Both the position numbers and the translations under genes were made by a program. Below, in pieces: positions 25,035-34,182 of a stretch of DNA of 64,000 nt. Position 1 is the stretch's first letter. The number at the start of each line of letters is the position of its first letter. The stretch covers positions 310,001-374,000 of the forward strand of contig CAVSZK010000021.1 of the NCBI GenBank assembly GCA_963732415.1. The letters are read 5' to 3'. Below the pieces are notes generated by a model. That model was given only the letters and a program-made list of their open reading frames with translations, did not search any database and had not been told where the DNA came from. The DNA comes from RPQJ01 sp963732415 (GTDB lineage: Bacteria; Pseudomonadota; Gammaproteobacteria; Steroidobacterales; Steroidobacteraceae).

Positions 25035-26009
25035 TCAGGCGCGCTCGACCGGAAAGGCCACGACCTCGTCGATACTGCCCGCGCCGGCCGCAATCATCAC
25101 CACGCGGTCGAAGCCGAGCGCCACGCCGGCGCAGGCAGGCAGTCCCGCCGCGAGTCCGGCGATGAACCTGGTGTCCGGTTCCCGGTCGGGCTGACCGCGG
25201 CGTGCGCGCTCGGCACGGTCAGCCTGGAAACGTCCAGCCTGCTCGGTCGCGTCGCCCAGTTCGTGGAAACCATTCGCGAGTTCCAGTTCACCCCAGAAGG
25301 CTTCGAATCTCGAGGCCACGGGTCCGCGGACCTGCGCGAGCGCGGCCTGCGATGCCGGAAAGTCGTACAGGAACGTGATTGCATCTGACGGGAAGCGCGC
25401 GGCGACCAGGGTCGCCATCGCGAGGTCGAGCAGCGCATCACGTTCGTCACGGATTGACTCCGGCAGGTCGAGTCCCGCCGCAAGCAGGGCCGTTCGAAGT
25501 TCCACCGTATCAATGCCGAGCGGATCGATGCCGAGCGCCGCCCTGAAAGCGTCGGCGTAGGTGACGTGTCGCGTGAGGCCAGCCGGGCGAAACGGCTCAA
25601 TGAGCGCGCGTAGCAGTCGCTCAACGTCCTCCATCAACGCGTGATGGTCGATCCCGAGTCGGTACCACTCGACCATGGTGAATTCCGGGTTGTGCCGGCG
25701 GCCGCGCTCGCCCTCGCGGAACACCCGGCAGACCTGGTGGATGTCCGGCGCTCCCGCGGCCAGCAGTCGCTTCATCGCGTATTCGGGCGAAGTGTGCAGG
25801 TAGCCGGCACGCGAGCCGTCCGCGCGCCGGACTTCCAGCGACTCGAGGTGCACGTCGGTAACGCCCGTTCGGACCATCACCGGCGTCTCGACCTCGAGCG
25901 AGCCCGTCGCGGAGAAATACCTGCGCACTACGTCCAGCATTCGCGCGCGCAGGCGCAGCGTCTCGAAAGACGCCGCAGGCGCCCAGTCCGCTGCAAACGG
26001 TGTCTTCAT
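25035..26009 (-). CDS. epmA: EF-P--(R)-beta-lysine ligase EpmA
   Basis: A truncated class II lysyl-tRNA synthetase paralogue that attaches (R)-beta-lysine to K34 of EF-P. The 324-residue protein lacks the anticodon-binding domain. Class II motifs are recognisable: motif 2 as VCRVFREGERGRRHNPEFTMVEWYR, motif 3 as ACAGVALGFDRVVMI near the C-terminus. The ATG at 26009 overlaps the psd TGA (ATGA), so psd and epmA are coupled. efp lies nearby. EpmB, needed to make the beta-lysine, is not in the window. Confidence 0.95.
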   Translation of the reverse strand: MKTPFAADWAPAASFETLRLRARMLDVVRRYFSATGSLEVETPVMVRTGVTDVHLESLEVRRADGSRAGYLHTSPEYAMKRLLAAGAPDIHQVCRVFREGERGRRHNPEFTMVEWYRLGIDHHALMEDVERLLRALIEPFRPAGLTRHVTYADAFRAALGIDPLGIDTVELRTALLAAGLDLPESIRDERDALLDLAMATLVAARFPSDAITFLYDFPASQAALAQVRGPVASRFEAFWGELELANGFHELGDATEQAGRFQADRAERARRGQPDREPDTRFIAGLAAGLPACAGVALGFDRVVMIAAGAGSIDEVVAFPVERA

Positions 26010-26881
26010 CGGGCGTGTGCGAGCGCCTGGCCCATGCGAACCGCGTCGCCCGGGCCCGGCTGATCGGAGAAGCGGACGGCCGGGTTGCCGGCCAGCAGCA
26101 CGACGGTCGAGCCCATGTTGAAACGCCCGAGCTCGGCGCCCTTGGCGAGTTCGGTTCCCAGGCCATCCGGGACGTTGCGCACGACCCCGCCGCGCACCTG
26201 CGGCGGGTTCAACTCGCCCGCATACACGGTTTCGATGCTGCCGACGAACAGCGCGCCGACCAGCACCACGGCGAGCGGCCCGAGCACCGTTTCGAACTCG
26301 CAGACGACGCGCTCGTTGCGTGCAAATAGTCCCGGGATGGCGCGTGCCGTGGCTGCGCTCACGCTGTAGAAGGCACCTGGCACGTAGCGGGTCGCGACCA
26401 GCCGCCCGGCGAGCGGCATGTGGATGCGGTGGTAGTTGTAGGGCGCCAGGTAGATGCATGCGAATGCGCCGCCATCGTAGCGCGACGCCGCGCGCTCGTC
26501 TGCGAGCAGCGCAGCGGGTGAGTAGTGGATGCCCTTCGCCTGCAGCAGCTGCCCGGCGACGATCTGCCCGCGCTGGTTGATCGTGCCATCGACGGGCGAC
26601 ACCAGGTCATCGGCGTCGCCCTCGATCACGCGGGCGTCTGCGCGCAGCGCGCGCGTGAAGAACGCGTTGAACGAGGGGTAGGCGAGGGGATCCGGCTGTG
26701 CCGCATCGCGCATCTGGATCTGCGGGTAGCCGCGAAGCACGGCGCGGATCAACGTGTCTCGCACCAGCGGCGTAGTGCTGCGCGCGAGGCGATGCATCCA
26801 CCGCGACAGTGCCTGCTTCGGCAGCAGGTCCTGCAGCAGCGCGAACGCTCGGTCCGAGGCGCCGGCTTCTTCGGGACTCAC
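26006..26881 (-). CDS. psd: Phosphatidylserine decarboxylase proenzyme
   Basis: Forms phosphatidylethanolamine from phosphatidylserine at the inner membrane. The 291-residue proenzyme self-cleaves at the GST motif, here MGST with S258, whose serine becomes the pyruvoyl group. VSPVDGTINQRG and YNYHRIHMPLAG carry the catalytic Asp and His. The start is a GTG whose G lies in the SCO stop context (GTGA at 26878-26881). Its stop overlaps the epmA start. The psd-epmA linkage is common in gammaproteobacteria. Confidence 0.95.
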   Translation of the reverse strand: MSPEEAGASDRAFALLQDLLPKQALSRWMHRLARSTTPLVRDTLIRAVLRGYPQIQMRDAAQPDPLAYPSFNAFFTRALRADARVIEGDADDLVSPVDGTINQRGQIVAGQLLQAKGIHYSPAALLADERAASRYDGGAFACIYLAPYNYHRIHMPLAGRLVATRYVPGAFYSVSAATARAIPGLFARNERVVCEFETVLGPLAVVLVGALFVGSIETVYAGELNPPQVRGGVVRNVPDGLGTELAKGAELGRFNMGSTVVLLAGNPAVRFSDQPGPGDAVRMGQALAHAR

Positions 26882-27513
26882 GATGCGGCCCCCTCGAAGG
26901 CGAGCAGCTTACGGTAGTCGTGCGCGATGGTCGTCGCGTCATGCGGCGCCGAGGAGTATGCGACGATTCCGCCCGACGGCCCGACGAAGAAGATCCCGGA
27001 GCCGTGGTCCATCGTGTAGCCGCCCTCGGGCAGGCTCACCCTTGCATACGGCACCCTGAATGCGGCCGCGGCGGCGGCGATCGCGCCCGGTGTGCCGGTC
27101 GCACCGAGGAACGCGGGGTCGTAGAAGCGTACGTATGCGGCCAGCCGCGTCGGGTCATCGCGCTCGGGATCCACGGTGACGAGCAGCACGCGCGGCCGTT
27201 CGGCGGCCGGCAGGTCGGCAAGCTGCCGCGTTGCCTGCGAGAGCGTCGCGAGGGTCGTGGGGCAGATGTCCGGGCAGCTGGTGAAGCCGAAGAACACGAT
27301 GCTCCAGTGTCCCTTGAAGAAATCCGCCCCAAGAGGTTTCCCGTCCTGGTCGACGAGTTCCAGGGCTGGCAGTGTCATCGGTGACGGCAGCACGGTCGCG
27401 CGTTCGGTCTGCGGCAGCTCGACCCGCGATGGCAGCAGGGCGCGGGCGACCAGCAGTCCGCCTGCAAACGCTACAATCGCGAGAATGACTATTCTCAATG
27501 GACGAGCCGGCAT
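26878..27513 (-). CDS. SCO1/SenC family copper-binding protein
   Basis: A 211-residue membrane-anchored thioredoxin-fold protein with an uncleaved or lipoprotein-like N-terminal segment (IVILAIVAFAGGLLVARALL, residues about 8-27). The copper site is complete: C80-P-D-I-C84 and H170 in TMDHGSG. It normally delivers copper to the CuA site of cytochrome c oxidase or acts as a redox chaperone. No oxidase gene lies nearby, so the partner is unknown. Its stop overlaps the psd start, giving an SCO-psd-epmA unit. ATG at 27513 by homology. Confidence 0.9.
   Translation of the reverse strand: MPARPLRIVILAIVAFAGGLLVARALLPSRVELPQTERATVLPSPMTLPALELVDQDGKPLGADFFKGHWSIVFFGFTSCPDICPTTLATLSQATRQLADLPAAERPRVLLVTVDPERDDPTRLAAYVRFYDPAFLGATGTPGAIAAAAAAFRVPYARVSLPEGGYTMDHGSGIFFVGPSGGIVAYSSAPHDATTIAHDYRKLLAFEGAAS
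27472..27477 (+). promoter_or_regulatory. candidate -10 box for prmB
   Basis: TACAAT followed by CGCGAG, about 100 bp before prmB and inside the start of the divergent SCO gene. Confidence 0.35.
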
Positions 27514-27579
27514 GTCGGGGTACGTGGCCTGCGTCCGGTCGGACGGGGCTTGGATTATCCCACAATGGAGCGCTGCGGC

Positions 27580-28506
27580 ATGAATGCTGGATCGCCGTTC
27601 GCGTCGCCGCCGCCTGCCGCAGCGACGGTCGCAGACCTGGTCCGTTTTGGCGCGGCTGAATTCGAGCAGGCCGGACTCGTGTTCGGCCACGGCACTGACA
27701 ATGCAGTGGACGAATCGGCGGCCCTCGTCTTCCACGCGCTCGGCCTGGACCACCAGCAGGCGGCGCAGGCCTACGAGCTGGTCCCCGGGCCCGGTGACGT
27801 CGAGCGCGTGCTCGACCTGTTCGGCAAGCGGATCGAGCGCCGCGTCCCGGCGGCATACCTCATCGGGCGCATGTGGTTCGCCGGGCTCGAGTTCGAGGTT
27901 GACGAGCGCGTGATCGTGCCGCGGTCTCCTTTTGCCGAACTCATCGCCACGCGATTCGAGCCGTGGATCGATCCCGAGAGGGTCGGCAGGATCCTCGACA
28001 TCGGCACCGGCTCGGGTTGCATCGCGATCGCCTGCGCCAAGGCGTTCCCTGGCGCCCGAGTCGATGCCGTCGAACTCTCGCCGGGCGCCCTCGCGGTGGC
28101 GCGGCGCAACGTTGCGCGGCACGAAGTCGGCGACCGGTTGGAACTCCTGCAGGGTGACTTGTTCGGACCGGTGCGCGGGCGCCGATACGACCTGGTGGTC
28201 TCGAACCCGCCCTACGTGAGCAACGAGGAAATGGCGGGGCTGCCCGAGGAATACCTGGCCGAGCCGGACCTCGCACTCAGGGCAGGGGGCGACGGTCTCG
28301 ACGTAGTCAGGCGCATACTCGACGGCGCCGCCGCACACCTCGAGCCGGACGGGGCAATATTCGTAGAGGTCGGCGACAGCGACGAGCGGCTCGCTCGCGC
28401 CTTCCCACGCATGCCGTTCACCTGGGTTGAATTCGAACACGGCGGGGGCGGCGTGTTCGTGTTAAGAAGAGCGCAACTCGGGGCCGAACGGCTGCGCGGT
28501 GATTGA
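27580..28506 (+). CDS. prmB: 50S ribosomal protein L3 N5-glutamine methyltransferase
   Basis: An AdoMet-dependent methyltransferase modifying a glutamine of ribosomal protein L3. The 308-residue protein has the N-terminal helical domain, the AdoMet motif ILDIGTGSGCIAIA and the substrate-clamping N209-P-P-Y. VPAAYLIGRMWFAGLEFEV and VIVPRSPFAELI distinguish PrmB from PrmC. The ATG at 27580 is chosen; in-frame starts at 27550 (TTG) and 27565 (ATG) are possible. prmB followed directly by aroC is a conserved pair. Confidence 0.92.
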   Translation: MNAGSPFASPPPAAATVADLVRFGAAEFEQAGLVFGHGTDNAVDESAALVFHALGLDHQQAAQAYELVPGPGDVERVLDLFGKRIERRVPAAYLIGRMWFAGLEFEVDERVIVPRSPFAELIATRFEPWIDPERVGRILDIGTGSGCIAIACAKAFPGARVDAVELSPGALAVARRNVARHEVGDRLELLQGDLFGPVRGRRYDLVVSNPPYVSNEEMAGLPEEYLAEPDLALRAGGDGLDVVRRILDGAAAHLEPDGAIFVEVGDSDERLARAFPRMPFTWVEFEHGGGGVFVLRRAQLGAERLRGD

Positions 28507-28533
28507 GGCACGGAATTCGTCCAGGGACACACG

Positions 28534-29631
28534 ATGTCGGGCAACACATTCGGTCAACTTTTCACGGTGACGACATTTGGCGAGAGCCACGGTCCGGCGC
28601 TGGGCTGCATCGTCGACGGGTGCCCGCCGGGTCTTGCACTCTGCGAGGACGACATCCAGCAGGACGTTGAACGCCGACGATCGGGCACCTCGCGCTATAC
28701 GAGCCAGCGGCGCGAGGCGGACAAGGTTCGCGTTCTTTCCGGGGTCTTCGAAGGCCGCACCACCGGCACACCCATCGGCCTGCTGGTCGAGAACCAGGAC
28801 CAGCGCTCCTACGACTACGAAAAGATCAAGGACCGCTTCCGTCCGGGCCACGCCGACTACACGTACCAGCACAAGTACGGGTTCCGCGATTATCGAGGCG
28901 GCGGACGGTCGTCGGCGCGTGAGACCGTCATGCGGGTCGCCGCCGGGGCGATTGCGCGCAAGTACCTCGCCGAGCGTGTGGGTATCGCCATTCGAGGCTA
29001 TCTCGCGCAGGCGGGTGACGTGGCCATGGAGCCGCTGGACCTGGATGAGGTGGACCGCAATCCCTTTTTCTGCCCGGACCCCGCCCGGGTCCCGGACCTC
29101 GAGGAGCTGATCGACCGGCTGCGCCGAGAGGGCGACTCGGTCGGCGCACGCGTGAACGTGGTAGCGACCGGTGTGCCGCCGGGCCTCGGCGAGCCGGTGT
29201 TCGACCGGCTGGACGCTGATCTCGCCCACGCCATGATGAGCATCAATGCGGTGAAGGGCGTCGAGGTCGGCGACGGCTTCGCGGTGGTCGGCCAGCGTGG
29301 ATCGCAACACCGCGACGAATTGACGCCTGGGGGCTTCCTCTCCAACCACGCGGGCGGAACCCTGGGCGGCATCTCGTCCGGGCAGGAGATCCTGGTCAGC
29401 CTTGCGCTGAAGCCTACCTCGAGCATCGTGCTGCCCGGTCGCACCATTGACGTGGACGGCAGCCCGGTGGACGTGAGCACGACCGGCCGCCACGATCCCT
29501 GCGTCGGAATCCGGGCCGTGCCCATCGCCGAGGCGATGATGGCGCTCGTGCTGGCGGACCACTTCCTCAGGCACCGGGCTCAGAATGCCGACGTAGAGGT
29601 TGCCACCCCCGTGATCACCCGTCAGCGCTGA
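28534..29631 (+). CDS. aroC: Chorismate synthase
   Basis: Converts EPSP to chorismate with reduced FMN, the last common step of aromatic amino acid and folate precursor synthesis. The 365-residue protein has GESHGPALGCIVDG, RPGHADYTYQHKYG (residues about 106-119), RSSARET and STTGRHDPC. These include the conserved histidines and FMN-binding residues. It starts 27 bp after prmB. The following 198-bp gap carries the fimV leader. Confidence 0.97.
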   Translation: MSGNTFGQLFTVTTFGESHGPALGCIVDGCPPGLALCEDDIQQDVERRRSGTSRYTSQRREADKVRVLSGVFEGRTTGTPIGLLVENQDQRSYDYEKIKDRFRPGHADYTYQHKYGFRDYRGGGRSSARETVMRVAAGAIARKYLAERVGIAIRGYLAQAGDVAMEPLDLDEVDRNPFFCPDPARVPDLEELIDRLRREGDSVGARVNVVATGVPPGLGEPVFDRLDADLAHAMMSINAVKGVEVGDGFAVVGQRGSQHRDELTPGGFLSNHAGGTLGGISSGQEILVSLALKPTSSIVLPGRTIDVDGSPVDVSTTGRHDPCVGIRAVPIAEAMMALVLADHFLRHRAQNADVEVATPVITRQR

Positions 29632-29736
29632 TTCTGACCAAAATCGTGAAATGTGCAGCATGTCCGCCCCCCCGGGACCGCAACACGATACAAAGCCGGG
29701 GATGGCGCGCCTGTGGGCGTAGGTCGGGGCGTCGGT

Positions 29737-29742
29737 TATAGT
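29737..29742 (+). promoter_or_regulatory. candidate -10 box for fimV
   Basis: TATAGT lies about 90 bp before the fimV ATG. No clear -35 was found. The upstream part of the gap, about 29632-29730, shows no gene. Confidence 0.3.
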
Positions 29743-29829
29743 TATGTTCAATTCGCAGCAGTCAACGAGCCCGGCCCAGTGGACATGCCGTCCGCCGCTA
29801 CGGGAGTGTCGTAACTGGCGGGAGCAACG

Positions 29830-32490
29830 ATGAAGTCAGCCGTTCGCCGTGTCCTACTGTTAAGCGCCCTGTTGTCGCCGAGCGCGCTGTATGCGCTTGG
29901 CCTCGGCGAGATTCACCTTCATTCGGCATTGAACCAGCCGTTCGATGCGGACATCGACCTGGTGGCGGCACAGGACGAGGACCTGTCCGCGCTGCGCGCG
30001 TCGCTGGCCACCAACGACATTTTCGCCCGCTACGGGATCGACAAGCCCGCCTTCCTGTCGGACTTCACGTTCAAGGTCGTCCGCGGCTCCGACGGCAGGA
30101 GCTACCTGAAAGTCACTTCGCCGCGGCCGGTCACCGAACCCTTCGTGACGATGCTCGTGGAGGCCGACTGGCCGCGCGGGCGACTGCTGCGCGAATACAC
30201 CGTGCTGCTCGACCCGCCGATCTTCGCCCCCGCGGCCCAGGCCGGCGAGCCGTCGGTCGCGGCGCCAGTCGTGCCGAGGTCACGCAGCGCCCAGACAGCG
30301 GCACCCGCCCCGCGGCCGGCGCCTGAGCCAGCGTCGGCCGGCCCGGAGCGCCAGGCAGCCACGCGGCCGACGATCGTCGCCGGGTCCGAGTATCGGGTCC
30401 GCAGGAACGACACGCTGTGGAAGATCGCGAGCGAGGCGTATCCAGGTGCCCGCTCCGATGTTAATCGCGCGATGGTGGCCATCTACCAGGCCAACCAGCA
30501 GGCATTCGACGGCAATATCAACGTGCTTCGCGCGGGAGCCACGCTGAGGATCCCGGAAGCGTCGGCGGTCGAGTCAATTCCGGCATCGGCGGCGGCGGCT
30601 GAAGTTGCGCGGCAGTACCAGCTGTGGCGTGAGGCGGCCGCTGGCGCCGAGTCTTCGGACGCTGCGGGCGGGCGCCTGCGGCTGGTGACGCCGGAGCAGG
30701 GCTCGGCGGCCGCGTCCACTGCCACGACTTCTACGTCGTCGTCGGCAGCAGATGCGTCAGCTGGTCAGCTCCAGTCGCGCGTGCAGCAGCTCGAGGCGGA
30801 GTTGAAAGAAGCTCAGCGCCTGCTCGAAGTAAAGAACGCGGAGCTTGCGACGCTGCAGGGCCAGGCGGTCGCCGGCCAGCCAGCTGTTGAAACTCCGCCA
30901 GGCGCCGTGGATACCGTCCCGACCGAGGGTGTGGTTGACGGTGCCGAAACGCCGGTGGCTGGCATGCCGCCGGGTGAAGCTGTTGCGCCTCAGGCCGAGG
31001 TCGAGCCGGCGCCTGTCGCCAAACCGGCGCCCGAGGCCAAGAAGCCGAAACAGAAGCCGAAGGCGGCGGAACCGCCTTCGCTGATCGAGCGCCTTGCCGG
31101 CTACTGGTGGGTACTGCTTGGTCTGCTTGCCGCGGCGATCGCATACGTGCTCTATCGCCGCAGCGGCGGCCAGTCCGGTGCCAAGGAAGTGGACTTGCAG
31201 GAAGCGCTCGCACGCACCAGGACCGACCTGCGCGCGCGCGGCCCGTCTTCTGGTGAAGGCGCGATCGTCGTCGAGGAGCGCCGGCCGGCAGAAGTGAGCC
31301 CGAATTTCGCGGGCGCCCAGCCATCACGTGCTCCGCAGCCTTCTCGTGGACGGGCTACGGTCGAGGATACGATTTCCGGCGAGGAGCCTGTCAGCGTCGA
31401 GTCCGGCGATCCGCTGGCCGAGGCCGACTTCCACATGGCCTACGGCCTGTACGACCAGGCGGCGGAACTCGTACAACTCGCGATGAAGCGCGCTCCCCAG
31501 CGCCGCGACCTCAAGCTCAAGCTGCTCGAAATCTACTTCGTCTGGGGAAATAGCGAACGCTTTATCGAGCTCGCCCGGGAAATGAACAGCTCCCGCGACG
31601 AGGCCAAGCCGGGCGAGTGGGACAAGATCGTGATCATGGGCAAGCAGATCGCGCCAGACGATGGTCTGTTCACCGCCGCGAGCCAGGTTTCCTCCAGCCT
31701 GGATATGGAACTGCATGGCAGTGACGGCCCGCTCGACATGGACCTCGGGGCGGCCCAGGAGGCAGGTGAGGAGGTTGATTTCCCGTCCGACGGTCCGGAG
31801 GCCGGCGTTGACGGTGGGCTCGACTTCGACGTCAGCGATTCGATCGCCGCCGCGGATGCCACGACGATAGCGCCGACAATCGAGTTGACGCGGATCTCCG
31901 AGCGAAGCGGCGGATCGGAAGATCCGACCCAGGAAGTCGCGATCGAAGACCTGGGCCTCGACGTCAGTGATACGGCGTCACTGGACGATGATGACGAGTT
32001 CAACGACATGCTCGCGGATCGGCCGAGGGCCGTGGTCGAAGATACCGTGGAGAGCCCGCGGATTTCAGCTCGGGCGAACTCCAGCGATTACGACGAGGAC
32101 CTGCTCAGCGCGAGCGGAATCCTCAAGGAGCAGACCGGTATCCGGCCGGCGCTCGAGTCGACCAATGAAATGCCGAAATTCAGGTCCGTTGAGTCGACCA
32201 ACGAAATGCCGACGCTGGAGGCTGGCGAAGATTCCGACGAGGCGACCGGCCTGATGCCAACGATCAAGACGAGCCGCCTGCCGGACCAGCCGTCGGGCGA
32301 GGTTGATTTCGACCTTGGCGACGAGCCGTTCACGCTCAGCGAGGTCGGCACAAAACTCGACCTTGCACGGGCCTATGTAGACATGGGTGATCCCGAGGGT
32401 GCGCGTAGCATCCTCGACGAGGTGGTGAGGGAAGGCAGCGCAGAGCAGAAGCAGGAAGCCGAACGGTTGATGGCGAGCCTGCCGTCCTGA
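29830..32490 (+). CDS. fimV: FimV/HubP-type polar peptidoglycan-binding protein
   Basis: An 886-residue inner-membrane polar organiser needed for type IV pili and twitching in relatives. A signal peptide (about 1-22) is followed by the FimV N-terminal domain beginning LGEIHLHSALNQPFDADIDL. A LysM domain (YRVRRNDTLWKIA, about 187-240) follows, then a coiled coil (LQSRVQQLEAELKEAQRLL). The transmembrane segment is YWWVLLGLLAAAIAYVLYRR (about 423-442). The cytoplasmic part is very acidic and carries TPR-like helices (FHMAYGLYDQAAELVQLAMK) and a C-terminal FimV repeat (KLDLARAYVDMGDPEGARSIL). Two STNEMP repeats occur near residue 780. truA follows after 7 bp. Confidence 0.93.
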   Translation: MKSAVRRVLLLSALLSPSALYALGLGEIHLHSALNQPFDADIDLVAAQDEDLSALRASLATNDIFARYGIDKPAFLSDFTFKVVRGSDGRSYLKVTSPRPVTEPFVTMLVEADWPRGRLLREYTVLLDPPIFAPAAQAGEPSVAAPVVPRSRSAQTAAPAPRPAPEPASAGPERQAATRPTIVAGSEYRVRRNDTLWKIASEAYPGARSDVNRAMVAIYQANQQAFDGNINVLRAGATLRIPEASAVESIPASAAAAEVARQYQLWREAAAGAESSDAAGGRLRLVTPEQGSAAASTATTSTSSSAADASAGQLQSRVQQLEAELKEAQRLLEVKNAELATLQGQAVAGQPAVETPPGAVDTVPTEGVVDGAETPVAGMPPGEAVAPQAEVEPAPVAKPAPEAKKPKQKPKAAEPPSLIERLAGYWWVLLGLLAAAIAYVLYRRSGGQSGAKEVDLQEALARTRTDLRARGPSSGEGAIVVEERRPAEVSPNFAGAQPSRAPQPSRGRATVEDTISGEEPVSVESGDPLAEADFHMAYGLYDQAAELVQLAMKRAPQRRDLKLKLLEIYFVWGNSERFIELAREMNSSRDEAKPGEWDKIVIMGKQIAPDDGLFTAASQVSSSLDMELHGSDGPLDMDLGAAQEAGEEVDFPSDGPEAGVDGGLDFDVSDSIAAADATTIAPTIELTRISERSGGSEDPTQEVAIEDLGLDVSDTASLDDDDEFNDMLADRPRAVVEDTVESPRISARANSSDYDEDLLSASGILKEQTGIRPALESTNEMPKFRSVESTNEMPTLEAGEDSDEATGLMPTIKTSRLPDQPSGEVDFDLGDEPFTLSEVGTKLDLARAYVDMGDPEGARSILDEVVREGSAEQKQEAERLMASLPS

Positions 32491-32497
32491 CGGGCGG

Positions 32498-33274
32498 ATG
32501 GCGCGAGTCGCCGTCGGGATCGAGTACGACGGTTCGGCCTATTCGGGCTGGCAGTCGCAGCAGCACGTGCCTAGCGTGCAGGCGGAACTCGAACGGGCGC
32601 TTTCACGGGTTGCCGATCACGCGCTCAGGTTGACCGCGGCCGGGCGCACCGATGCCGGCGTGCACGCACTGATGCAGGTGGCGCATTTCGACACGACGTC
32701 ATCCCGGCCGGAGCAGGCCTGGGTGCTCGGCGGCTCGGCGGAATGCGCCCCTGACCTGAGCGTACTCTGGGCCCGCCAGGTGCCGGACGATTTCCATGCC
32801 CGGTTCAGTGCCGTCTCACGCAGCTACATCTATCGCATCGTGAACCGGCGGGTCCGACCCGCCATCGACCGCGGGTATGCCTGCTGGCTGCGCCGTCCGC
32901 TGGACGCCGACGCGATGGACGCCGCCGCCCAGTCGCTGGTAGGCGAGCACGATTTCTCGGCGCTGCGCGCCGCCGGGTGCCAGTCCCCGACGCCGGTGCG
33001 CCGTGTGCTCGGCGTGGCGGTGCGGCGCGATGCAGACCGCGTCGAGATCCGCATCACCGCCAACGCGTTCCTTCATCACATGGTGCGCAATGTGGCCGGC
33101 GCCCTGATCGAGGTCGGAGTCGGCGACCGGGCCGTGGACTGGGTCGCGGAGCTGCTGGCCTCGCGTGACCGGACGCAGGGCGGCGTCACGGCGCCGCCCC
33201 AGGGACTGTATTTTGCCGGGGTAGCCTACGACGCCCGGTGGGGCCTGCCGACCGAGGCCGCGGGCTTGCGGTAG
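32498..33274 (+). CDS. truA: tRNA pseudouridine(38-40) synthase
   Basis: Isomerises uridines 38-40 in the anticodon stem-loop. The 258-residue protein has the catalytic D52 in AAGRTDAGVHA, with VAVGIEYDGSAYSGWQSQ at the N-terminus. ANAFLHHMVRNVAGALIEVG is the C-terminal signature. It lies between fimV and accD. In Pseudomonas trpF usually lies in this gap; here only 28 bp separate truA and accD. Confidence 0.96.
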   Translation: MARVAVGIEYDGSAYSGWQSQQHVPSVQAELERALSRVADHALRLTAAGRTDAGVHALMQVAHFDTTSSRPEQAWVLGGSAECAPDLSVLWARQVPDDFHARFSAVSRSYIYRIVNRRVRPAIDRGYACWLRRPLDADAMDAAAQSLVGEHDFSALRAAGCQSPTPVRRVLGVAVRRDADRVEIRITANAFLHHMVRNVAGALIEVGVGDRAVDWVAELLASRDRTQGGVTAPPQGLYFAGVAYDARWGLPTEAAGLR

Positions 33275-33277
33275 ACT
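33272..33277 (+). promoter_or_regulatory. candidate -10 box for accD
   Basis: TAGACT followed by GCGCGCGGCC, overlapping the truA stop and 26 bp before the accD start. Confidence 0.35.
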
Positions 33278-33302
33278 GCGCGCGGCCGTCCTGGAGACGA
33301 AC

Positions 33303-34181
33303 GTGACCTGGTTCGAGAAGATCATTCCCTCGCGCATCAAGACGGAGCGACGCTCACGTTCCGTGCCGGAAGGGTTGTGGATCAAGTGCCCGGCCTGCGA
33401 CGCGGTGCTGTATCGCGCGGAACTCGAGCGGAATCTGCAGGTGTGCCCGAAGTGCGCGCACCACATGCGGATCACGGGGCGGGAGCGGTTGCTCCGATTC
33501 CTGGACGAGGGCTCGCCACGCGAGATTGCGATCGAGGTCGAGCCCGAGGATCCACTGCGGTTCCGCGACACCAAGAAATACCGCGACCGCCTCATCGCTG
33601 CGCAGAAGCAGACCGGCGAGAAGGATGCGCTGGTAGTCCTGGTCGGGACCGTGAAGGGGCTGGAACTGGTGGCCTGCGCGTTCGAGTTCCGTTTCCTGGG
33701 CGGCTCGATGGGCTCGGTGGTCGGTGAGCGCTTCGTGCGCGCGGCCGAGTACTGCCTGGCGAATCGGTTGCCGCTGGTGTGTTTCTCCGCAAGCGGCGGC
33801 GCTCGCATGCAGGAGGGCCTGTTGTCGCTGATGCAGATGAGCAAGACCAGTGCGGCGCTTGCGCGGATGGCCGAGGCGCGCCTGCCGTTCATCTCCGTGC
33901 TCACCGATCCAACCACCGGCGGCGTGTCGGCGAGCCTCGCGATGCTCGGTGACCTGAACATTGCCGAACCGCGTGCGCTGATCGGCTTTGCCGGGCCGCG
34001 CGTCATCGAGCAGACGGTGCGCGAAACGCTGCCCGAGGGCTTCCAGCGCAGCGAGTTCCTGCTCGAGCACGGCGCGATCGACCTGATCCTCGATCGGCGC
34101 GACCTGCGCGACCACATCTCGAGCGTGCTCGCGATGATGATGGACAGGCCGCCGCTGGAGGCCCCGGCCGAGCCTGCCTGA
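33303..34181 (+). CDS. accD: Acetyl-CoA carboxylase carboxyltransferase subunit beta
   Basis: Together with AccA transfers the carboxyl group from carboxybiotin to acetyl-CoA, giving malonyl-CoA. The 292-residue protein starts with GTG. The zinc ribbon has C29, C32, C48 and C51. The crotonase-like core contains FRFLGGSMGSVVGERF, SGGARMQEG and GFAGPRVIEQTVRE. folC starts 1 bp after its stop, a gammaproteobacterial arrangement that couples the two. Confidence 0.97.
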   Translation: MTWFEKIIPSRIKTERRSRSVPEGLWIKCPACDAVLYRAELERNLQVCPKCAHHMRITGRERLLRFLDEGSPREIAIEVEPEDPLRFRDTKKYRDRLIAAQKQTGEKDALVVLVGTVKGLELVACAFEFRFLGGSMGSVVGERFVRAAEYCLANRLPLVCFSASGGARMQEGLLSLMQMSKTSAALARMAEARLPFISVLTDPTTGGVSASLAMLGDLNIAEPRALIGFAGPRVIEQTVRETLPEGFQRSEFLLEHGAIDLILDRRDLRDHISSVLAMMMDRPPLEAPAEPA

Positions 34182-34182
34182 G

